Source of the DNA: Arenicola marina
Lineage: Eukaryota; Annelida; Polychaeta; Arenicolidae
NCBI GenBank assembly: GCA_964019135.1
Contig: OZ025257.1
Location: forward strand, 16,829,971-16,893,970
Reading direction: 5' to 3'
DNA: 64,000 bases
Of this stretch, positions 11,770 to 23,936 are shown in pieces; the stretch's first letter is position 1, and each line of letters starts with the position of its first letter. The notes beneath the pieces are model-generated. The model was not told where the DNA came from, searched no databases, and saw nothing but the letters and a program-made list of their open reading frames with translations. The translations under genes were made by a program, and so were the position numbers.

Positions 11770-12496
11770 ATTCATGCCATATTGTGGCTACGAATGTCGC
11801 TTTGCATCTATATCAATTACCCGTCGGCTTTAATAAATAATCATAGTACACTGAAGCTGTCAGCCTCTGTGATGTGTAGAATTACGTTATATTATAAGAT
11901 TCGTGTCCGCTATTTGTTTCATTTTATGACGGTGTGATGCTATTTTGCAACACTCGATTAGTTGACGTTATTTGTTCGTATCAAGAATCAATCAATAATA
12001 GTAAACTGACTTACTAACCGAAGCCGAAAAAAACAACGGGACACACGCTGTTGTTCAGACTAGCAGACTAGATGACTTGGGGTTAAGTAGTCGTAATCCA
12101 GATGTTACGGCTACTAACGGTGCCAGTTGTGCCGTGTTTTTACGGTATGGGTTGCCACTGTAGCCAGGTCATGTTACGTTAAACTGACATTTAGCTCCAC
12201 CTTCGTGGCAGGCATTGCCAATGATCTATTTATTAAGCACAGTTGGCAGTCGGCGATATACGACAGATGCTTGGCGGAGCAACATTTGTGAATCCACTGG
12301 TTTCCTGGCGGTCATAGCAACGTCACGACATCGATCGGTTGCTATAGTAATATGAAAGTTTTCTCGGAATAGACCGTTCGCCGTTGCAAAAGCTATTCTA
12401 ATCCCGTGACGTCATTGGTTCCGTTAACTTCATGTTTTCATTGAGAGCCGTTTGCTGTATCACTGTAATATATCACTTTTGTGTAGTAGTCAACTT
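11770..12496. other. Noncoding interval
   Basis: No gene, tandem repeat or element recognised between the SINE tail and the start of the right SD1 copy. Confidence 0.4.
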
Positions 12497-14266
12497 GTTG
12501 AATAAATTAATCGCAGCCTCATACAATACGGTTACCTGTACAGATACGAATAAAAAAAACTACGGCAACGAGATAAATTTCAAGAATAAATCTAGCCACT
12601 TTAGCCTGTAATACGAAGAATCATAAGGGGAAGGCCAGGAAAAACAGAATGCAAACAAGCTCCTCAACGCGCTGTCCTATTGCCAATTAATTGCGGTTAA
12701 AAGGTAACATGACAACACAGAAGCTGTCACCATAGAATGAAATATAATATTAATTCCAAATAGGCCAATGTTTGTTCCAAACAGGCGGCATATTTTGAAT
12801 TACCTTTCCAGATACAAATAACATCAACAATCAATGCCCCGAAATGCAGTGTAAGATTTGAAGCTAGTCACAAGAAGATGCGCAAGACATTTGAAAATTC
12901 TGACATGTGACGGGGAATAAATAAACACAATTTTATATTTAATATAATATATTACCGACAGGTTTATTACTTATTGTCTAGGGATAGAAGAATAGCGCGG
13001 AAATATCAATGACCGTTGACCGGGCACAATGCGTGTCTATCCGCTTTCCACCTGTGACATTTGTCCCGGGGCCGCTTGTAGTAGGCCTAGTGATCTTTAA
13101 ATTAATTATATACCTACGTGCGCCACGCTACGGTAGCGCCACCCTACGGTGATCGTGTCAAGCTTGATCTGAGCACTCCCCAGCGACATAAATACATGTT
13201 ACATAATAGATTTACAACGTCTCCTTGGAAGACCCTTGCTTTATGAGGGCCGTTGTTAGCCAGATAATGATTGCTGGTGTTGTTCATCTGAACAATGGAG
13301 GCGGAGACAGGGGATAGGGGGGTGATGCAATTCAGCACGCCAACCTAATCCATCAAAGGTGTCCTGGTTTGACATGCGAACACACGAAAGACGCATCTAG
13401 CTACAGCAGTTAAATGGCAAAGGGATCGGTAAGGCGTGGTGGGGGGGGGGGTGTATTCCGGGTCGCACGTGCAAGACTTCTTTGGATAATATAGGACGAA
13501 TAGATTGTCACAGAAAGAAAAGTATGATTAAATTATTTGGGTCTCTAGGTCTTGCAACCTGTCTGTAAATTTCTGAGCGTTCACTCCACTTTTAACGAAA
13601 ATATCGGCCCAAAACAATGTGAACGGCATTAATGAATTTGACTTTATAGCTTTATTCTGGGCCGAGTGGGTTTAGTTACTCAATTGTGTTTTAAAGCCAA
13701 AGTTATGACTAATGTTGTATATAAGATATGGGTACGATTTGAACCCTGCGATCGTACTGTATCTGTATCTTGGTCATGGCGAGCTCAGTGATTTTATTTA
13801 ATAAGAACGTTGTCGCTGGGCTCCCAAGCCGAAATATGGGCTGGGAGCAAACGCAGTAGCAAACGCAGGGGCCAATCTGTACGAATTGCAACTCGGTGAC
13901 TTTGTTACACAAATATCTAAATCCAAACAAAAATACGATCTCTCAAGCGAATCTTCGTTCGCATTGAAACGAAATACAGGTAAATATTATTACATGTACA
14001 AACAACTGACATTGACCCGCCACCTCCCTTGCGGTTTTTCAATTTAAAATTTGGACTATCTGAGGCGCGCCCCTCATGGTCGTAAAAAAATTGTGGATCC
14101 CCGGTCGCAATTTATCACCTTCCCAGTATGTAGTATGCGCGTTAAGCCGGTTAAGCCAGCGAACAGAAGTAGTCTACATTAATAGATTTTCCCACTGATT
14201 CAGAATCATACATTGGGTACCACAACGGTCTAAATATTACACAAAATATTCACAGAGTGCTTAAAC

Positions 14267-14588
14267 CACAGGTGCCTCAATCGTGGGTCGGTAGGGCGGG
14301 AGGAGGGGGGGGGGGGGGGGGAGGGGCGGCCGGCTTCACACATATGTCATATAAAGAGAGAAGGTAGGCAAGCCATTTTGCAGCCAGAAAACTCAGCCCG
14401 AACAACATCGGTCGATTTCGTCAACAAAATGCCACGACTGCGCGGTTTCCTCGCTTCACTCAATGCCTCAACACTTTATTCACGAAAGTATCACGTAATC
14501 CCATTCAAACACACCTTTCAAATCGCTGCATCAAGACATTTTTCCGCCAACTTTACGCGATTTTCACTGATGCCGCTTACCATGGCCG
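14267..14588 (+). repeat. Left terminal inverted repeat
   Basis: It pairs with 15215-15527. It includes a G-run of about 18 at 14307-14324 and a stretch beginning CGGCCGGCTTCACACATATG. The differences from the right arm are a few substitutions and G-run length. Confidence 0.85.
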
Positions 14589-15214
14589 GAGTTACACTAT
14601 TACACAAAACTGATGGGGGGGCAATTTCCGCGGTTGTCTTGATGCCTGAGAGAGCGGATATTTGTGGCTCTGGGCCGAGGAACTATGAAGTTTTTGATGA
14701 CCGGGGAAGTGGGGGGCGGGGGCTCCACTGAATACTTCTTACCGGGGGGCGGGTCCACGCCAAAAAAAAAGGGCGGGGGGTGGAGTCACGGCTCAGATGG
14801 CCTCCATTTTGCATTGAAAAAACGGCATTGGTCCTCAAAAAAGGGGGGACGTTCCCCTTTCGAGCAGATTTTCAAATTGGCGGAATTTGGCGACAATAAA
14901 ACGCCCCGACCGAGCGGATTTTGGCAGTCAAAAAAAGGGGGGAGGGGCTTTACCGCGGACCCCCCCTAAACTCAGGAATATATTCAGTACCTCCCCCCCC
15001 CTCACCGGGAGGGCAAGGGGGGGGGGGGCGGGGAGGGGTCGTGTGGCCTAGTTCACGAACCATTTTCAGTGCATTTGTAAATTTATGTCATAGCAATGAC
15101 AATGAAAGTCAGTGAGCTCATGGGCGGCTGGATCAAAGAAATAAAAAACTGTACGATCCTCAATGTCGAATGTTGAATTTTTCAAATATCTCTGTGTCGT
15201 GTGTCGCGGCAGTC

Positions 15215-15527
15215 AACGGCCCTGGTGAGCGGCATCAGTGAAAATCGCGTAAAGTTGGCGGAAAAATGTCTTGATGCAGCGATTTGAAGGTGTGTTTGAA
15301 TGGGATTACGTGAAATTTTCGTGAGTAAAGTGTTGAGGCATTGAGTGAAGCGAGGAAACCGCGCAGTCGTGGCATTTTGTTGACGAAACCGACCGATGTT
15401 GTTCGGGCTGAGTTTTCTGGCTGCAAAATGGCTTGCCTACCTTCTCTCTTTATATGACATATGTGTGAAGCCGGCCGCCCCCCCCCCCCCCCTCCCGCCC
15501 TACCGACCCACGATTGAGGTACCTGTG
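15215..15527 (-). repeat. Right terminal inverted repeat
   Basis: Reverse-complement partner of the left arm, with the C-run at about 15479-15493. Together the arms could fold into a hairpin of about 315 bp if transcribed. Confidence 0.85.
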
Positions 15528-15639
15528 CTTAAACCAAGGTCTCATTCACGGCTATTTCATTTTTCTTTACCAAGGACCAATTATTCAACAGCAAAACATG
15601 TCGCGATGTGCAATATTTTATGGCTCTACATATATACAA

Positions 15640-16370
15640 AGACGAGGATTTACTGCCTGTGAGCTAACGGAGACAGGACATAGAATTATGCAGAAAATCT
15701 ACAAAGGCAGGAAGAGCTTCGGTCTTGATGACGATAATGATAGAGTGATAAGAGTTTGCTTGTTCGTTCTAGTACGATTGCAATGCCTTGCTTTTAGGTT
15801 TTCTTCTTATATTTGCTATACATTTAACTCTATAACTGCCTGTCAGCTAACAGAGGCAGGACATAGCATTATGCAAAATGTCTACAAAGGTAGGAAGAGG
15901 TTCGGCCTTGATAACGGTAATGACAGCAGGTACCGCATTAGATGTCGTAAAATGACAATATTATTTTATATGGTTGCATTGTGTAATTGTTTAATGAATT
16001 GGTTTTCAATCTTTGCTTGAGCATGTTGTTCGTCCTAGTACAATTGCAATCCATTCCTTTTAGTTTTACTCCTTATATTTTTTATACATTTATCTGTATA
16101 ACTGCCTGTGAGCTAACGGAGACAGGACACAGCATTCTGCAGAATGTCTACAAAGGTAGGAAGAGGTTCGGCCTTGACGGTAATGACAGCAGGTACCGCA
16201 TGAGATGTCGTAAAGTGACAATATTATTTTATATGGTTGCATTGTGTAACTGTTTAATTAATTGGTTTTTAATCTTCGCTTGAGCTTGTTGTTCGTTCTA
16301 GTACGATTGCAATGCCTTCCTTTTAGGTTGACTTCTTATATATTTTATACATTTAAGGCTGAATAAAAGG
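15640..16370 (+). repeat. Triplicated exon-like unit
   Basis: Three direct copies start at about 15651, 15837 and 16102. The last two share a unit of about 265 bp; the first is shorter. Each encodes, in one frame, a related peptide: ACELTETGHRIMQKIYKGRK, ACQLTEAGHSIMQNVYKGRK and ACELTETGHSILQNVYKGRK, followed by S/R-FGLD. Copies 2 and 3 continue RYRIRCRK or RYRMRCRK and end at a shared stop after NWF-IFA. The one indel in the core is 3 bp. The core differs less than the surrounding unit (about 8 in 120 against about 11 in 87 between copies 2 and 3). An acceptor-like CCTTNCTTTTAG precedes copies 2 and 3. A dibasic GRKR-type site is present in copies 2 and 3. I do not recognise the peptide. A box-B-like GGTTCGGCC in the same unit leaves a tRNA-like repeat as an alternative. 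Confidence 0.5.
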
Positions 16371-19300
16371 TAGTAAATCATTATATTAGACTTTTGGCGA
16401 ACCATAATAATTCGACAAGGAAACAAGAAGGATGACTGCAGCCATACAAGGTGAATGGAGGCCTTTATGACCTATCATGGTGATTTTAAAGAAAACATTC
16501 ACATAAACATAGATTACTACCTGTAAAATACTACATGCGCCTATACATTTTGTCAAAAAAGCCTATTACACGTTTCTGTTGGAAGAAGAATTTAGAGATC
16601 ACGGGAGAAGGTCATAGAACTCGATCGCTGCGGCAGTAAACACGGGTGGAGCATTGGCCGAAGAAGTCAGGTTTAATCCCGGTCATAACGTGCGCGTTGT
16701 AACACCGGAGCTGCCGCTCCTCATCCTAAAAACGCACCGTCTGACACTTGCCGGCAGTACACTGTTGACACCACCACATGTAAAAGACTGCATCTACCTG
16801 TATATTATGCTAAACAAACTATTACAAGCAATGTGGAAAAAAATTGGGACATTACGGCAGAAGGCCGCAGAAGGCGGGAGCGACGGGACCGTCAACGTCG
16901 TACTTTCATGGTACATTTGCCTCACGAGAAATCCCATATCCAAGATAAATTTTTCGTTCAACACCCCGACTCTCCACTCCTGGCGTATCTTCGTGCCTTC
17001 GGGAGAGTGCCGGGAGCTTAAATTTAACTTCCTTCGCCAACCTTTACGTAAACCTGGTGCACCACAGTGCCAGGGGCGGATCCTGGTGAGCCCAGCCCTT
17101 CTGCCCCTTTAGGGCCGAAATTTACCATTTAATATATGAAAACTAAAAGCTAGGCCATCTCTCGAACGCCCCGCCCCCCCCCCACCACGCCTCGTCATAT
17201 CCGGATCTGACACTGAGTGCGCCATGTTCCAACGACCGCTCATGTTTCATAACGACCACGTGCTGAATTGTTTTATCAAAGGGCTATGATTACTCCCCCC
17301 CCCCCCGAAATTTTGTTTTGCAATCTGCATGGGAGCATCGTGAAAGGAAGAGAATTTTGTTTGCGGTTCTTAGGGAAGCTTTGAATTTTTTATACATATA
17401 TCGAGCTATTTTTTTGCGAGGCCCATAGACAATACCATTTTGTTGGTAAGCAATGTGCAGTAGCTTATTGTTTAATAAAACAACAACAAAAAAACATATA
17501 ACCCCCCCCCCACACCCCTCTCAATATTAAATGGCCAGTCCATTGAAAGGGTGCGTTTCGGTGATTTGTCCAAAATGCAGTTTTACGTTATTATTTGGAT
17601 CTAAATAGCTATACTTCTAATGTGAGACCGCATTGAACGTTCAGAATCCTCGTTTGTCAAAACGATGACAAATCGTTCAGAAACATGACATAATATGGTA
17701 CACTGAACGATTAGCACTGCCATTTATTAGAACGGCAACATTTGCTTTACTGCCACATATGCTTGACGTAGAATGGCAAGTATGGCGGAAAATATTTGTT
17801 TTGAATACCAAAAAAAATCTTCTGTTTCATGAAAGGTAAAGCAGAAAAATCTCCAACTCCTTTTCCATTTACTGTTTTAAAATATGAAAAAGCCACATTC
17901 ATCAGAAACACAGGGGGCGGTATTCATAAACCACACTTAATCTGCGCCAATAGACCTATCGCCAAGTGAAAGATTTTGTCGAGCGTTTATTGAGTTAAAA
18001 ATACAAAACTAATCGCTAATCTGAAATTAGAAGGTGCTAAAATTATATCGAAGTGGATTTCTTGATTATGAGCGCCATCTCATGACATCTGAGCAATTTG
18101 TCACTTGGCAGGGAAGCAGAATGAATTGTGGTCGAGATCTGCAGATTAATGCACACACATCATGGACATTGTCTGGTCATGACCAGTCTGGAGGATTTTA
18201 TTTAGTGCCGACGTCGGTGTGGGAACCAGACAGTGTATGTTTGGGTGTCTCAAGTTCGCCAGCGATACCTATCTATTCTTGTCGGCCGTGGTTAGTTGTC
18301 TTTTGTTCTGGCGTGGCATTGTCTACCCCTGGGAGCTTATACAGTATGTGTCTCTACTCATGACATTGCTGGCCCTTCCGGCTACCCGAAACTGTTGACG
18401 TCAGTCAAATATGCACCTGCCAATGTTAAGGGTTAGGAGGAAGGGGGTGGGATTAGATAAGATGTGATACTGAAAAAAAGGTCGGGATTCACATTAAACA
18501 TTAAACCCAACTGTAAAATTTGCTTAAAATTGTTGTGACATTTATTGCCACAGATTGCATTAGCCAATAATCTATGAGGCTAAGTTCTTCCGCCACAGTT
18601 GAAGATACCTTACCCATTGTCTTTTCGGTGGATGTTTTTTCACATGGAACCAGCGTGAATACTTTGACCAATCTTGATTTGGAAAATCGTACACAATTGA
18701 TTACCGTGCCTTCTTAGATTAAACCAAATTGAATGACCAACTGCTGCGCGCTGGAAAACATTTCACGCCTCTTATTTGTGACAGCACCACTGAAGCGTCA
18801 GCACCGTCGGAAGTAAAATGAAAGTGGAGGGGCACACGCAGCTCAAAACTGCCACAGGGTGTGTGTGTATCGAAAAGCTTTACAATTCCAGCATCCATGG
18901 ATGAATTGAATCTCTAAGGAGCAAGATACAGACCGACAGTTCAACTTCTGTCTAATAAGATATTGGCGCTGACGAGAAGTTCATCAATCAAGACGGATGC
19001 ATCCGGAGAAGAGCGCGCTAGCTGGCTTTTTTCTTTTTGGGCACGCTAGCTTGTCAATATATCTGTGACCTGGATACGACGGGTTGTCTGTCACCCTGTT
19101 GGTGGCAACACGTGTCGTTTCAGTGACCTACTTTTTCCGCTGACACGTGCTAATGGTATTCGTGAATAGGTTGCGGGTGGACCCTGCAAAAACTTCATCC
19201 GTGTCGTTGCCTGGGGTCAACTCGTCCTGCTGTCTGAATAGGAGTTCATTGTCGCGGTCTAGCTCATGCATACAGCAATGGTGTGTAACATATCACCAAT

Positions 19301-19930
19301 TCTCGAGCGGAATGTCGCGTTTGGCTATACATCGATCTGCAGCTTGCTGTGTTTTCCGTTTCCCCTCATGTTGAGATGGTTAGGACATGTTTAACCGGTG
19401 TAAGTCACAATGGGGAGGGTCAAGGTAGAGAGTAGACATGTCTTCGTCAGTAACCACATACACTGGGCGAATGAGGTTATGGGATCGGTATAATGCCGAA
19501 ACATGGAGCTTTGCGTTTGTGAAAACCCACACACCGGCCGCCTCGGCTAGCCTAACAGAACGGATAATAAGAATGTTCAACGCTGTACATTTCTTCGTAA
19601 TGTCTCTAATATAAGATGACAATATAACTTTAACAACTTAATACAAGTTGTCGCGGCCATAAAAATCCCCATGTTGTAGTGATATTCCATAAAAGACAGT
19701 GCCACTTGTGTAGTGCCCTTTGCTTGCCGGTACCTTGATATTTTAATGTATAATTGTTCCATACTTTATTCCCCTTTTATACACCTTTCTTACCATTATA
19801 AATAATGAGGCAATTGTACAGGAAAACCTGTTTTCTTCGACAAGGAGTAAGGGGCCGGGTACGGAAAACAAGATTTTTGTGCTTCTTTGACGGTTCCCTT
19901 TGTCGCCATATTATCAAATACGTAAACACA
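16371..19930. other. Noncoding interval
   Basis: No gene recognised. C-runs occur near 17167, 17288 and 17503. Short open frames at 16654-17112 and 18034-18363 show no family signature and no exon-like flanks. The interval appears to be single copy within this window. Confidence 0.4.
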
Positions 19931-19932
19931 CC

Positions 19933-19992
19933 ATGTTACATAAGATGTTACATTGTCATATGTTACATAGGCTGTTACATGGTCATATTATC
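19933..19992. repeat. Short tandem repeat based on TGTTACAT
   Basis: A unit of about 30 bp (ATGTTACATARG-TGTTACATKGTCAT) is present twice, with four TGTTACAT cores. No function seen. Confidence 0.5.
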
Positions 19993-22900
19993 TAATAGGT
20001 AAAGGTATCCCATTATAAAACCCAACCATACGACAGTATCTTCTCGGTTTACGGTGAGACGCATGTCAGGTTACCTCGAGAGTGGGTTCTATAGCCTACC
20101 TCTATCGACCGTGTCTGCATCCCTCCTGGGGCTCATTTGCCTCGCATGCGATCCCGTAGTGGGTCCATATTGTCCACATGATATATATATTCTCACGAGA
20201 CGGGCTGTTTTTTCGCCAAAAGCCATTAAGGCAGTCAATACATGCCCACCTTCATTACTGCAATCGATATGTCTTCGCGCCCTTAATCAATAATTCCTGT
20301 CGTCAGTCTGGCATTTTTCTTGGAAAGTTATTGGCATTGTGCGAATAAACTGGGGTTTTCATGTCAACGTTGGTTTGGCTGCCGTTATGTTATACTGCCC
20401 GGGTCGTGCGTGATGGAGGCTGATGGATGGGTGGATAAATTGATGTTTTAGACCACCTTTGTGCACATATAGGGCAAACTGGGCCAAGGAGTTAACCTCA
20501 TGGGGCGACAATGTCGTGAAAGCCCAAGAAGGCTTAGCGTGCTGGATATAACAGCTCAGCTATATATTCGCATGATGGTTGAAGGCAGAATGCCAGGTTA
20601 GGAGTGACGTGCAAGGCCTTCAGAACAATCTCGCCCTCCGGTCGTTATATGGCTTAAGTGGTTATATTATCGGCTGTTAGAAGGCTGTGACCTGCGACCT
20701 TGTCAATCAACATCTCAAGCGCACCCGCCCAGTTCGAATGACTTCTTGATATCTTCGATCTGGAACAGGGCCTTTTAGCCTGCAATACGTAGTCGGCCTC
20801 TTCATCCTACTTATTATTGACAAAGAGAGGGTAATGACTGCTTCCCTGACGAGTCCATTAAGCTTCCGGCTGGCAGTCATACATATAGATTCCAAACGTT
20901 TCTTTCAATATTGAGCTTTAGCCTACAATGTTCAACCGAGCTCGTTCGTTTTCCTCATTGTTGACGCAGAGAGGGTGCAAATATAGTCTGTTTTGACCGA
21001 TTCATTGAGGAGTACATTAATCTTTTCCGGCTTGCTTTATATATCTAGTTGATATTTTTTCTTTCAATACGCATCCTCTTCTAGTCTTTCCGTTTACCGC
21101 ACAACCACACTGACGACTAACTTGACAAGTGACATATCTGTGGTGAACACCGTATCGCCTGTGGCGCGGCAAGAATGTATCTGTATTGATTATGCTTGAG
21201 GATCTGATCGACAAAATGGTATTTAAAGTTCGGGGAGAGTTGAATCAATACTTTGTTAGAAAAAAGTCAGAAGAAGGAAGCACTAGCAGTTTCATTGCTT
21301 GGGGACTAAGATAAGCATTGGGAAAGAAGACATTTTTTTTCACATTTACACATTATCAGAAGAAAAGACTTTTAAGTTGAATGGATAAAAAAAGATTGGG
21401 TGATATTTGGAGATAAAAAAAAACCCGATAACCAGAAACTTCACAATGCTGCAACGAACAAAATCTGGTTTGATGCATTAGAGAATAAATTGTTTCGCCT
21501 CAGCACGAGTTGCATACACTATTGCACTGTTGACATAGCAAGCGCTCTACTTTTAGAAATTTTTTGTTTACTCTGTTATTGAGAGGCATCTTAAGGCCAG
21601 TGAGATATCACAACGAGCTTAAGGATTCTGGCCAATTAACGTTTCTCTGTTGAAATACAATAAAGAAGTAAGTTGTACGCTTAAATGCCTCACTGGACCA
21701 GTAATCCGACATAGGACTATGATGGCATGTCACTAAATGAGAGGTAAGAATAACTATATCGGCTAAATCGTTTTTAAGCTGCAAGAAAAAAAAAACGACC
21801 AAGGAAGTGAGTTAACAACATTGCTGTTCCTCGGTAAATCGACAAATTCGCCGGAGATTGAACGCAAAAGCCTTCAGTCAGAGGTTTAGGTAAGGACTGA
21901 GCTAACCGCGCTTCCGGTCGAGCTAACCGGGCCAACCGGTCCTGTCTGAATGCGACGCTATTATTGTTACAATGGCATCTTTAATTCAAGCTGTGCCCCT
22001 AGCGGCCCTTTTCATCCCCATGTGGTGCTGCACCCGTTTTCGAGTCATAAAGACAGGGAGAGCCTCATTGATAGAGTTCCGTAGTCTACCTGCAAAGGCA
22101 ATAGTCTACGCCGTCAGTAAATAAATAATAGGTCGACTTGACTAGTGTCTGTGTGGCCCCTTCCGAAGACCGTCAATCAACATGGCGTCTCAAGCGTGTC
22201 CCGCACTGGCTATTATTGACTACAATGTATTGGTATAAATATTTACTTCAGTGCGGCAGTACTTGGTGAGAGCACTTTACTTGGAGCGGCTTGAAACAGC
22301 TAGCTGGAGTTATGTGGCCATAATTCAAGACCTGTTTGAGACACGATTTTCTTTCTGATGTTGTATACGTTTTATTTGTCGAACAACTGCAGCTGATTTA
22401 GGAGAAAAATAAACCGATTCAATCCAACTCAAGTTGTCACAGACAGGGATGTCGGAAGATATGTGGAATGGGCGGGCCGGAGGGAGTGGCAAGCCGATAA
22501 GATAACTTCAATACTGACGGCCATAGACGGACGACATGGGGGGGGGGGGGGGTGGGGGGGAGGGCAGAGGTGATAATTATATCGTTTGAAGTTACTCATG
22601 CAGCAGTTTTTTATGGCCAGCGTCTTGAATGGTTTCAATGGATAATGGATCTAATGTTCCAACATCACATATATTGTATGCAATAAATAACAAGGCCTGT
22701 TGTTCATGCAGTCCCTGTTTCTTTCTAGCTTGGGTAATCCACACTTGGATATCGCTGCCAGTTTCGGCCTTCCATCACATTATAACATACAATGTATAAC
22801 AGTTAGACAATGTGTTCAAAAGGGTTTTTCCGAAGATTTGAGACATCCTAACGTAGGTGGCAACTTGCTGTATGAACAGCCTTAATGCGTGTTATAAGCC

Positions 22901-23180
22901 CTAATTCCTCCAGGGGGTGACGCCAATATTGGTGATGATGGTAACGCTACCCAATACCGTCGCCCTGCTCGTTATAGTAATGGGGGGTAGTTGTAGTTGC
23001 GTCGTTGATAACAAAACGCAGCATATAAATTTAGTTAGTTATACCTATGGTTACATCGTTAGAGAGAAATTAGTTTGCGAGAATTCGAGAAGCCATCTTG
23101 GCTTCATAAATATGGTGACAACAGCCAAAACGCCTGCCCTCCTTACAGCCTATCTATCAATGGGAAACGCCGCATCTCTG
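19993..23180. other. Noncoding interval with a diverged tandem duplication
   Basis: At about 20760-20910 and 20910-21070 two diverged copies share the order TTTAGCCTRCAAT, TTGACRMAGAGAGGGT, CTTTCCGGCT-like and TTTCTTTCAATA. A G-run lies at about 22539-22552. No gene recognised. The open frame at 22917-23378 overlaps the predicted receptor promoter and has no family similarity. Confidence 0.4.
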
Positions 23181-23309
23181 TCGATCGATGGACGCCACTC
23201 TGGACAGTCCCTGCCGCGGGGGGGATATGCCGAAAGCCCATGCTTCACAAATCTGGGTGACAAAAGACTTGCCGGAAATTGTACCATTACTGCATGCCTG
23301 GTGCGAGCG

Positions 23310-23343
23310 CCCCGCCCATTGGTCGGCCATAGTTGTGACGTCA
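23310..23343 (+). promoter_or_regulatory. CCAAT and CRE elements upstream of GPCR copy 2
   Basis: CCCATTGGTC (a reversed CCAAT box, about 23315) is followed by TGACGTCA at 23336-23343 and then CGCACCGCGTG. The CRE, the ATTG element in front and the short distance to the first splice donor are shared with the decayed paralogue. This suggests promoter inheritance through the gene duplication and possible cAMP/CREB responsiveness, which is inference from the motif only. Confidence 0.5.
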
Positions 23344-23467
23344 CGCACCGCGTGAGGACACATGCATATACATTCTAAAATCCTACGCGTAAGCCACGGG
23401 AGACTTTAGCTTGCGAGATTGTGGGCTGGTGCGCCGTGGCGGGATAGTTGGCTCAGTACAGGCGGAG

Positions 23468-23878
23468 GTAAGTGACTACAACATTGTACAGATGTGTACT
23501 AACAGAATCAAGGCCCAGTTTACCCTTGCCTCTCCATTGTGTAACGTATTTCTGCATGTTCATGTGTGATATTTATTAATCGTCAATACGGAAGAAAATT
23601 GTAAAGATGGATTCTAGAAGTTCAGTAGGATATACCCATAACATGCAAATGTGGGAGGAAGGGATGCACAGTCCAAATCAAGCTCGCATCCCACGATTGC
23701 TTCTTATGGGATTATGGAAAATAGACTTATCTCCACCCAGCGTTGAAAATCGCACCAATGCAAGTAATGTGGCTCTTTTTAATCAGTGGCTTCACCTTTG
23801 CTGTATTCTAGAGTTTGAAACGTTCATCTTTAGCGCCTTCGTCGTTAAATATCATGGTCAATGTTTCCTGTGTTTCAG
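23468..23878 (+). other. Predicted 5'-UTR intron of GPCR copy 2
   Basis: The donor GGAG|GTAAGTG is at 23468 and the acceptor CCTGTGTTTCAG ends at 23878. The reading frame is open through part of the intron, which would give a much longer protein from 23607, but that extra stretch has no counterpart in the paralogue. The start at 23937 is therefore preferred. Confidence 0.55.
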
Positions 23879-23936
23879 TTACACGCAAATAGAGCAGATA
23901 TCTTTTGAATCGTCAATCTGCAAGCCAACCCCCAAC

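Larger units (their letters stand above)
14267..15527. mobile_element. DNA transposon with ~315-bp terminal inverted repeats (non-autonomous)
   Basis: The left TIR (14267 to about 14588) and right TIR (about 15215-15527, reverse complement) begin CACAGGTGCCTCAATCGTGG and CACAGGTACCTCAATCGTGG and stay about 96% alike for their length. The 7-bp direct repeat CTTAAAC flanks the element (14260-14266 and 15528-15534). The duplicated sequence at about 4297 shows the site without the insertion. The core is about 620 bp, G-rich, and without a transposase. Each TIR carries a long G-run (C-run on the right). TTAA lies inside the flanking repeat, so either a TTAA-targeting family (Kolobok or piggyBac-like) or a 7-8-bp-TSD family is possible. 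Confidence 0.85.
12497..15650. repeat. Segmental duplication SD1, right copy (with inserted TIR element)
   Basis: This is the counterpart of 1-4430. It lacks the SINE of the left copy: the sequence around 12975-12985 (TTATTGTCTAGGG) is the empty site. It carries instead a TIR element at 14267-15527, absent at the matching point of the left copy near 4297. The two private insertions order the events: duplication first, then independent transposon hits. No coding sequence recognised. Confidence 0.65.

Noticed and set aside
16654-17112. 152-aa open frame
   Set aside because: No domain, no splice-like borders and an alternative overlapping frame of equal quality; probably chance.
22917-23378. 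153-aa open frame before the intact GPCR
   Set aside because: It spans the CRE/CCAAT region, has no recognisable domain and no counterpart in the paralogue.
23607-23936. N-terminal extension of the intact GPCR
   Set aside because: It lies in the predicted 5' intron and is followed by a good acceptor; the paralogue starts at the same place after its own acceptor.
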